A DNA stretch of 64,000 bases, taken from NCBI RefSeq assembly GCF_003086295.3, contig NC_092040.1, positions 1,860,001 to 1,924,000 of the forward strand, given 5' to 3'. The stretch's first letter is position 1, and each line of letters begins with the position of its first letter. Shown piece after piece: positions 10,201 to 18,755 of the stretch. Origin of the DNA: Arachis hypogaea. Lineage: Eukaryota; Streptophyta; Magnoliopsida; Fabales; Fabaceae. The position numbers and the translations under genes are program-made. A model generated the notes under the pieces. The model saw only the letters and a list, made by a program, of their open reading frames with translations, searched no databases and was not told the origin of the DNA.

Positions 10201-12814
10201 TTTAAAGGCACTTTTTTGTCGCATATAAAACCAGATGCACTCCGCCATTTTGACCAACCTGCTTGGATCCTATGATTTACATCATGTTCAATCTCTCCAT
10301 TATCCTGTATGATGCGCCCAAGATACTTAAAACTTTTAATTTTTCGTAGGGTGTTCTCTCCAATTTTCACCTCTATATTGGAGTTTTCCCTTCTCAGACT
10401 GAACTTACATTCCATATATTCCGTCTTGCTACGGCTTATGCGCAGACCATACACTTCTAGAGCTTCTCTCCATAACTCCAACTTCTTATTTAGGTCTTCC
10501 TTTGACTCTCCCATAAGGACGATATCATCGGCAAAAAGCATGCACCATGGCACAGGCTCTTGGATGTGCTCTGTGAGTACTTCTAAGAGTGAAAAGGTAT
10601 GGACTTAAGGATGATCCCTGGTGTAATCCTATACCAATAGGGAATTCCTCTGTCACACCACCTTGAGTCTTCACACTAGTTGTGGCCCCATCATACATGT
10701 CTTTAATTGCCCGAATATATGCGATCCTTACTCTCCTCTTTTCTAAAACCTTTCTTAAGACCTCCCTTGGTACCCTATCATACGCTTTTTCCAAATCAAT
10801 AAACACCATGTGTAGATCCCTTTTATTACTACGATACCTCTCCATCATCCTTCTTAATAGGTATATCGCTTCAGTGGTAGATCTGCCTGGTATAAATCCA
10901 AATTGGTTCTCTGTTACTTGTGTCTCTTTTCTCAACCTCCGTTCTATCACCCTTTCCCATAACTTCATAGTATGACTCATAAGCTTAATCCCTCTATAAT
11001 TTCCGCAACTTTGTATATCCCCCTTATTCTTGTAGATAGGTACCAAGGTGCTCTTTCTCCACTCATCAGACATCTTCTTTGACCTTAAAATCTCATTAAA
11101 AAGCTTGGTTAACTAGTTGATGCCTTTTCCTCCAAGACCCTTCCAAACCTCAATCGGGATATTATCAGGTCCTACTGCCCTGCCATTTTTCATCTGCTTT
11201 AGAGCCTCTTTAACCTCGAAGTCTCGAATCCTTCGATAGTAGTCAAAGTTTTGATCTTCTTCCCTTGTGCATAATCGACCAAGGCTCGGAAGAGTCTTCT
11301 GTCTCTCATTAAATAACTCGTAGAAGTAACTCTTCCACCTTTCATTAATCTTCTCCTTTTGAGCCAACACCTCTCCATCCTTATCCTTTATGCACTTAAC
11401 CTGATCCAAATCTCTCGTTCTTCTTTCCCGGCTCTTTGCAATTCTATATATACCTTTTTCTCCTTCTTTCGTGCCCAAAGACTGGAAGAGACCCTCATAT
11501 GCTCTTGTTCTTGCTTCACTTACAACCACTTTTGTCTCTTTCTTAGCCGCCTTATATTTTTCCCAGTTATCTGCATTGCGGCATAAAGACCACTCTTTAA
11601 AGCATTCTCTTTTTATCTTTATCTTTTCTTGTATACTCGCATTCCACCACCAGGACTCCTTGTCTCTTGGTCCTATTCCTTTAGATTCACCAAAACTTTC
11701 TTTTGCTGTTCTTCTAATAACTTTTGCCATCTCCCTCCACATCTCTTCCGCGCTTCCATTCCCATCCCACTTTGCCTCTTCTCCTACCCGTCTTAGGAAG
11801 CTTCTTTGTTCCTCACCTTTCATCCGCCACCACCTCGTCCTTGGGTTCTTCGTATGATGTCTTTTCCTCAACTTTTGCTCAACGCGAAAATCCATGACGA
11901 GCACCCTATGTTGTGTTGTCAAACTCTCTCCCGGGATAATTTTACAGTTAATGCAAAATTTCCGGTCGACTCTCCTCAACAAGAAGAAGTCGATTTGAGA
12001 GCTTGTCATGCCACTCTTATAGGTTATAAGATTTCGTCTCTCTTTTTAAAACATGTATTTGCGATGAGAAGATCAAAAGTTGAGGAAAAGTCCAAAATAG
12101 TTTTACCCTCGGCATTGATCACCCCGAAACCATGGCCTCCGTGAATACTCCCATATCCAGTCACTTCTCTCCCAACATGGCCATTTAAATCTCCTCCTAA
12201 GAAAATCTTATCTCCCAAAGGTATGCATTGAACCAAACTCTCTAGATCCTCGCAAAACCTTATCTTGTGTTGTTCGTCCGAACCCACTTGCTGTGCATAG
12301 GCGCTAATCACTGGAAAGCACCTCCCTCCACCACAAGTTTGATAGAGATGATCCGATCTCCCACCCTCTTGACATCAACTACGTCCTTCTTCCACTGCTT
12401 ATCCACAATTATTCCAACTCCATTCCTATTCTTCACCTTTCCTGTATACCAAAGTTTGAAACCAGAAGAATCCAACTCCCTAGCCTTTGCACCAACCCAT
12501 TTCATTTCTTGTAGGCACATAATGTTAATCTTCCTCCTTGTCATGGTGTCCACCACCTCCATGGACTTTCCTGTTAGAGTGCCTATGTTCCATGTCCCAA
12601 ATCTCAACCTTTTGTCGCTTCGACCTTTACCTTTTCCTTTGTGAACTAGCTTATTTACCCTCGTCCGTTCACGAAAACACGAGAACCCTTGCTCATTTAA
12701 CACTACATCCGGGCACCGATGCAGCAGCTCTTGCTTTGACACCGTACTCGAGCCATACGGCGCGTTACTTCCGGGTAACGACCTAGCTTTAGCGCAATAA
12801 TGTCTTTGATTCAT
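10201..12814 (-). pseudogene. RTE LINE ORF, - arm: endonuclease plus longer reverse transcriptase, several lesions
   Basis: This is the reverse-oriented copy. It starts at ATG 12814 and reads the same protein as the + arm. A 1-base deletion near 12313 (after VVEGGAF) and another near 12030 (after KKRDE) shift the frame. The same TAG as in the + arm lies at 11113-11115. The reverse transcriptase runs through box A and box B (HQGSSLSP), is frameshifted shortly after PYLFTL near 10575, then continues in another frame through the catalytic FADD ([13 protein letters not shown]) to about 10201, where it stops in KKVPLKLK. It therefore extends about 400 bases further 3' than the + copy but still lacks the LINE 3' end. 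It is non-functional. Confidence 0.85.
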
Positions 12815-12930
12815 GTCATGGGGGGTTCGGCTATATTTTTACGTTGGTTGCCGAAGACCTAACACAACCCTCCTCCTTTATCCGGGCTTGGGACCGGCTA
12901 TGTACCGCAAGTGTAACATAGGCGGAGTTA

Positions 12931-14641
12931 ATTAGGTAATAACATGTGATATAAATTATTATGTTACATATCATCATTTAATTGATAAAAGGATTAATTT
13001 GGTTCGTTATTATATGTTTCTGTTTTCCATAAATCAATTTGAGACATCTAATCTTTCGAGAATCAAATTGACACACAAATAATATGATACTATTCTGAAC
13101 ATTAACTCAATACACAACTGCCAGAGGAAAAAAAAAAGAAAAAGATCGACCCAAAAAGAACGTCATTTAGGAGCTGAAAAGGGTAATCTTCTTTAGCATG
13201 AATACAACCTTGCTATTTCTTTAGCATTTCCCTTCATTTGGGATAAGATCAATTTTCTTTGCCTTATTCAATGCTTTGTGGAATGGTGTCATTGTCTGGA
13301 CTCTGGAAGCGTTTATGCTGGACCAATCATGATTTTCTGTCATACAAATATATAATATAAAAAAATACTATAATCTAATATTTCGTGTTTTTATAACCTA
13401 CGGGTGACATCACAAAAAGGATATTACTGGTCTTTCAATGCAAACCATGAGCATAACTTGTTCAATGAATCTAGCTGACATGTATATTTCAATTTTGTCT
13501 CATCGACCTAAACAAAGCACCGTCATCCGATAGCTACTGTATCCATAGTGGAAGAATGATGAACTTAGAAGGAACCAAATCATAGGTAAAGACGAAATGG
13601 ATTGATGTTAGAAGCAAAGTCATAGGTACTGAGGTACAGTTAGTCTCGAGGAAGGATAGGGACATAGGAACCGCTCTGTCGCTCTAATTTACGTTAGTAC
13701 AAAGAAGTCTATTACAACTTGAGCAGCAAGATTTCTAGAATGCAATATTCAAAATTTCGAACACATACACACGTATTCCAAAAAAGAATAATTATACTTC
13801 ATAGCTACGCTTAGGAGTGAAATCACGTAAACTGCAATCTCTTTTTCCCTTGTTTCAGTTGTTTGTTTGTTTTTGTTGTTGTTGGTTTCAGGAGCTAGAT
13901 GTTTTAAATAAGAAGGAACGGATTTTAAGTGGTTAGTAAACAATGGATAATTATGTGAATAACAGGTTAAATATTAACTAAAAAGTCGTAGATTGAAATT
14001 TAAGTTATTGGATCATGTCAATAGGACACATATTTTGTAGAAAGTTAGACATGAGTTCTATAATGCATTCACTTATTAATTATTATGATGGCTTTGATTT
14101 GTTGACTCTAACCCATTAACTGTTTGATGATGTACTCATTATACTCATACCCAATCAAATAGTTTTCAGCGTAAAGAGCTAAGTTTATCTTCGAATCTTT
14201 CTAGTGTTAAAGTTCACATGAGGGAATATAAATTTAGAAGGCATATAACCATTTCATAAGTACTTAAAGAGGTGAGAATTTTTAACATGATTTGAAATGG
14301 CTGCTGAACCATGAACTGATGGGAATGGCTGGGTTCGGTTCAGTGAATCAGTGAGCTTTGAATTGCAAGGGAAAAGTACATTTAGGAAAAAGTACAAAAG
14401 TATGATATCTTATAAGGATAGTACCATCAGTGTAACAGTTTAATAGTAACCCTATGACCATTTTATTCACAGCTACAAAATCCAAATCCGTCTGTAAACC
14501 AAAAGTATTGAACATTTTATTCACCAGTCTCTAAACTCAAGAAGCAAAAGGATGCTCCTTGATTTATTTGGTTGAAACTTGTAAAGACATTTGCTGTCAT
14601 TATGCAAGCTGATGGAAAACAGAAAAAGAAAACCAACTCAT
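12931..14641. other. Intergenic region between the LINE palindrome and NLR2
   Basis: About 1.7 kb of AT-rich DNA without a supportable ORF. The last part (about 14480-14641) is probably the NLR2 3' UTR, because it shares short blocks with the sequence just downstream of NLR3: a stretch reading ATTTTATTCA followed by CTCAAGAAGCAAA, and TGATGGAAAACAG. Confidence 0.4.
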
Positions 14642-17452
14642 TTAAACCTTCCAAAGTGTGCGAATTTCATGACTACTCATAGCAGCATCATGACTGCAGT
14701 CATAGGCTCTCTCTGCAAAAGTCTCCAGTGAGTACACATCCCAATCACGATCCCTCCAGTATGAGGAATAAACAGCTGGGACATGTTGAACTCTCCAATT
14801 ATCTTGGCCTCCATTCGGAAGTAGTGCTGTAATCAACTCTTCAGGCATGTCGAAAAACTCTATTGTTTTTAGTTTACTTAGGTGTTCAATGCCTTTTGGT
14901 GCCTGCTTGAACGACTTGCAGCGCTGCATGACGAGCTTCTTAAGACCAGGCATTGCTCCCTCCTCCACTATCATGTGTTTCAATCCATCTAAATCATCAA
15001 GGCCTAGAATCTTCAGGCTTGGGAACCCCTTAGCCCTGAAATGCAATGTCTCCCCAACATACACATGAAGAAGCTCAAGATGCCGTAGATTTGGCAAACC
15101 TTGAAGATATACCAGAGGATCCTCCTTTAGCTGGCTCCATTTTAGATGCACTTTGGCCAAATTCTTGAGTGTGCTAATCCATTGTGGAAACTTCTCTAAG
15201 CGACCACTCAAGTATAATCGCTGAAGGAACTGAGGCGGGCTGGAAATGTTGTGAATATCAATTATCTTGTCATCTTCAATTGCAGTTACTGACAGTGATT
15301 GGAGGTTGATCATCTTCTCAATGGAAGAACATAAAGCAGCTCCGTCTTCCTCCCTCATCTTTCTAATGCCGAGCCTCCTAAGCTGAATAAGTCTTCCTAG
15401 CTCAACCATCAAAGCTTTACCTCCTTGGTCTGCCTCTATAAAACATAGCTTCTGCAAAGATTGCATGTTTCCTATTGGGGCAGCCAACTTGAAGCCATGC
15501 CTTGAGTGGAAATATGCATAGGATTCAACTTCATAGCGGTACACCAGGAGATGGCGTAACATGTGCAGCTCCACAATTTCAACTGGCAATTCAGTGACAT
15601 GGGAATGTTTAAGATCCAAAGTCTCCAGTTGTTTCAGCTTCTTAATGGAACTGGGAATTCTTTTCACCTTTGTGTTCCTTAAACTTAGATACTTAAGAAG
15701 GAAAAGGGAAACAATTCCATCAGGAAATACCTCCAAAGGTGCATCCTGCAAATCTAACACTCTAAGCAACTTATAACCAGTGGAACATACTGCTTGTATA
15801 GAGAAATGATCAAGTGAGTCTGATAAGGCAAACATTAGGAGAGAGCGAAGTTGGAATGTTGTCCTATTTTGCTGTATGTTATGTGTGGTGTTGACGAGTG
15901 ATAAGCGTCGAACTCTCTCTGGCCAGACTATGGATTGTTCTTTGACTACTGTTGCAAAGTTCTGATCCTTTGACTTCAAATTTATGATCTCCCTTAAAAC
16001 ATCATGCATTCGACAAGTCTTCATCCTGCCATCACTGGTTTTTTCTACCACTTGCAACAGATTTCTGTCCAAGAGCTCCTTTAGGTAGCTTTCCGCAACT
16101 TCCTCCAGGGTCTTTCCACCTTCTTCAATGACAAACCCTTCGGCTATCCATAAGCGAATCAATCTCATATGCTCAATAGCATGAAATTCTGGGAAGATGC
16201 TTAGATACATCAAGCAAGATTTGAGATAGTAAGGTAATTCATTGAAGCTTAGCAAAAGCACTTTGTTCATGTTCTCCAGTTTGTCATTGCCTTCAATTTC
16301 AGACCCAAAACTTCTGTAAACTATCTGCCATTCTTCTATGTTTGCCTTGTTTGTTGTGGTCAAAGCACCACCGATTGCAACAATGGCTAGTGGCAACCCC
16401 CCACACATTTTTAAGATTTTCTGACAAACTTCTTCCAGATGAGGAGGGCATGAGTTATCCTGAAATGTTTTCCTACAGAAGAGAGACCAGGCTTCTTGTT
16501 CAGGTAAGAATTCAGGGTGAAAGTCCTTACCCAATTCAGTGCAGGAATACAATGCTACGTTTTTGTTGCGCGTGGTAAGCATTACTCTACTTCCTCGGTT
16601 GTTATTAGGCAAAGCAAGTTTGACTGAATCCCAGACATTTATATGCCAGACATCATCCAGCACAATGAGGTACCTGCTTTGCTGAAGTAGATTCTTGATC
16701 ACCTCTTTCAACTTGTCACTTTTCATTTGTCCAACTTCTTCAGGAGCTGGTTTGCCAATGACATTATGGAGCTGGTGAACAAGGTCTTTGAGGAGTTCTT
16801 CTATTTGGAAAGGATGAGAGACACTAACCCAAGCATGAATCTTGAAACGCTTCTTCACTTTGGCATCATCATAGACTTGCTTTGCCAATGTAGTTTTCCC
16901 CAAGCCTCCCATCCCATGAATGGGAATTACAAAACGACCTGCTTCATTACTGAAAAGCAAATCACACAGCTGCTTCTTGGGTTTGTCAATTCCTACTAAA
17001 TCAGCTTCCTCTAGCAGAAGTGCATCTCCTTGGCTCTCTATCTTTGATGGCAACCGTGGACTCAACCTAGAGCCTACCCTGTATAAGCTGGGACGTTCCT
17101 TGGAGATGAATTCAAGTCTACATTTGATCTGTTGTATTTCTGATGCAATCTCATGCCGAGCTTTCATGTTCTTGATCTTCGAAAAAGTAGAAGATGATTT
17201 GTTGTCTTGATAATTGAATTCATCTATAGCATCTTCCATAGCTTCAGCAATTTTTCTCACACGTTGAAGCCATACTTTGAGTTCAGGATCTTTTCCTTCC
17301 AGAGCATCAGCCACCCTTAAGATGGCCATGTGGCGTTCCAGTTCTTCTTTGATGTACTGAACTTCATGTTGGACCCCTCTCTGCAGATTCACTTCTTCTT
17401 GAAGTAAGGCACTCATCTTGTCCAGCAGAAAGGAAACGGTACTTTCTGCCAT
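14642..17452 (-). CDS. NLR2: CC-NB-ARC-LRR disease resistance protein (RPM1-like), 936 aa
   Basis: A single-exon CC-NLR immune receptor. The start is ATG at 17452 (MAES); the four in-frame codons upstream begin with GTG. The Rx-N coiled coil spans about 1-140 with an EDVID-type motif MEDAIDEF at about 72-79. NB-ARC has the P-loop GMGGLGKTT (180-188), kinase-2 YLIVLDDVW (261-269), GLPLA (352-356), an RNBS-D-like CLMYLSIFPE and a canonical MHD (482-484, in CRMHDVLREI). The leucine-rich repeat region follows to the C-terminal LWKV. It is very similar to NLR3 throughout but lacks about ten residues in the CC region near position 82. It appears intact. The effector it recognises is unknown. Confidence 0.95.
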   Translation of the reverse strand: MAESTVSFLLDKMSALLQEEVNLQRGVQHEVQYIKEELERHMAILRVADALEGKDPELKVWLQRVRKIAEAMEDAIDEFNYQDNKSSSTFSKIKNMKARHEIASEIQQIKCRLEFISKERPSLYRVGSRLSPRLPSKIESQGDALLLEEADLVGIDKPKKQLCDLLFSNEAGRFVIPIHGMGGLGKTTLAKQVYDDAKVKKRFKIHAWVSVSHPFQIEELLKDLVHQLHNVIGKPAPEEVGQMKSDKLKEVIKNLLQQSRYLIVLDDVWHINVWDSVKLALPNNNRGSRVMLTTRNKNVALYSCTELGKDFHPEFLPEQEAWSLFCRKTFQDNSCPPHLEEVCQKILKMCGGLPLAIVAIGGALTTTNKANIEEWQIVYRSFGSEIEGNDKLENMNKVLLLSFNELPYYLKSCLMYLSIFPEFHAIEHMRLIRLWIAEGFVIEEGGKTLEEVAESYLKELLDRNLLQVVEKTSDGRMKTCRMHDVLREIINLKSKDQNFATVVKEQSIVWPERVRRLSLVNTTHNIQQNRTTFQLRSLLMFALSDSLDHFSIQAVCSTGYKLLRVLDLQDAPLEVFPDGIVSLFLLKYLSLRNTKVKRIPSSIKKLKQLETLDLKHSHVTELPVEIVELHMLRHLLVYRYEVESYAYFHSRHGFKLAAPIGNMQSLQKLCFIEADQGGKALMVELGRLIQLRRLGIRKMREEDGAALCSSIEKMINLQSLSVTAIEDDKIIDIHNISSPPQFLQRLYLSGRLEKFPQWISTLKNLAKVHLKWSQLKEDPLVYLQGLPNLRHLELLHVYVGETLHFRAKGFPSLKILGLDDLDGLKHMIVEEGAMPGLKKLVMQRCKSFKQAPKGIEHLSKLKTIEFFDMPEELITALLPNGGQDNWRVQHVPAVYSSYWRDRDWDVYSLETFAERAYDCSHDAAMSSHEIRTLWKV

Positions 17453-18755
17453 TTTCTGTTGCACTTCAACGTTTCAAAGTGCCTATACTCTTCCCCTTGA
17501 TAGGAAATTTACAAGAATTTGATGGAATAGGAGGTCTGGTTATTATCACTTGCCAGAAAAAGTTGCAAGAACTTGATGGAATGGGAGTTCTGGTTACTCT
17601 TTTCAGAAAAGTTGCATGAATTTGATGGAATGAGAATCTCTTCTCTGCAAAGTAATAGTTGCAAACATGCAAGGGGTTGATGATAATATCTCTGAATTTC
17701 TGTGTGATTATATATAGTTGTCTTCAACTTTAATTGCTAAAGTTATATTCTCAGGGTCAGGGGTGTACTATTCATAATCAACAAGGTTGAAATGGTCAAG
17801 CTACCATTGATTTTTTTTCTCCACGAAGGATCCTGTTTGGTGCTGAAGGCAATGCTTGTGGCTCGTAAACACCAACTTGAAACCATATCTTTCCACTACC
17901 AAAACACACTACATAGAATTTTCGACTATCCGACGTTTTTCAACGAATGTTTCACAACGCAAATAAACCTTCAAAATAAATATTACACATGTAGACAACA
18001 TAGAAGCACATGACACCACTCTAATTTAATTGCAAAACATATATTTCAATGTTCAATTATTATTTAGATAATTATCTAATGAATTAATTTTGTGGTAATA
18101 TGAAATTCATCCCCTCTGTGTGTTGCATAATAATTCAATGATGGCATGCTGTTTGGAGAAATAAATTATGGTGTAACAACTTTTAATTCAGTAATATTTT
18201 AAAAAAATATTCTTTGGCATGCTATCTCAAGTATAAATTTGATTCTTTGTGGTAAAAAAAGCATTTAATAAGATTATTAAGTTATTTTCATAACCATTTA
18301 AAAATATGATACCACTAGCAAAAATCTCCTCCAGGTATCTTTTCACACATATACATCCAATTATATGTCCATAATTCCAGTCACAGGCATATGGTGTTCC
18401 AGAATATGATGAATGGTATAACTGAATCAAAATATAAATTCTAAGTATTTCGAGAAATAAAAATAAAAATCAACCAGATACTATTTTATTTAGTTTGCCC
18501 CTTTCTTTGTTACTCTATTAAACCTGCTGGCTGTAACACTGAATGCATCGTTTGACTTGGTGTAATCAAATTAACACTACCATCTTTTTTTGTGTTGGTA
18601 AACTAAAATGTTAAAACAATTTTATTCATCAACCTCTGAATTCAAGAAGCAAAATATGCATACAATCTGATGGCAAAAAAATAAAAAAGTTGCCATGACT
18701 GACATATGCAATCTGATGGAAAACAGAAGTTTGAAGTTTGAATAGTGAATGAATG
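17453..18755. other. Spacer between NLR2 and NLR3
   Basis: Holds the NLR2 upstream region, including a decayed minisatellite at 17512-17661, and the NLR3 3' flank. The rest is AT-rich with no supportable ORF. The 150 or so bases next to the NLR3 stop resemble the equivalent region of NLR2, consistent with tandem duplication. Confidence 0.45.
17512..17661. repeat. Three-copy decayed minisatellite in the NLR2 5' region
   Basis: Three consecutive units of 54, 49 and 47 bases (17512-17565, 17566-17614, 17615-17661) each begin with a variant of CAAGAATTTGATGGAAT and end in AGTTG. They start about 60 bases upstream of the NLR2 ATG, so they probably lie in the 5' UTR or core promoter. No similar array is seen above NLR3. 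Confidence 0.7.

Larger units (their letters stand above)
7871..12930. mobile_element. 5.06 kb palindrome of two RTE-type LINE copies, tail to tail
   Basis: The + arm (7871-10200) and - arm (12930-10603) are nearly identical reverse complements of about 2.33 kb each. They begin at the same base at both outer ends (TAACTCCGCCTATG). The 402-base centre (10201-10602) is further LINE sequence belonging to the - copy only. Each arm encodes an APE-type endonuclease followed by reverse transcriptase, typical of RTE-clade LINEs, which are often misnamed craniofacial development protein 2-like. Comparing a 298-residue segment gives six differences, about 98% identity. Both copies lack the RTE 3' end, and I see no exact target-site duplication at the outer ends. 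The element lies between NLR1 and NLR2. Confidence 0.85.

Noticed and set aside
10137..10553. 138-aa - strand ORF carrying FADD as an independent gene
   Set aside because: It is the reverse transcriptase fragment of the - LINE copy reading across the palindrome junction into antisense of the + copy.
7863..12938. ATTATGAA / ATTAGGTA as a target-site duplication of the palindrome
   Set aside because: Only 6 of 8 bases match, which is poor given arms about 98% identical; not enough to claim a duplication.
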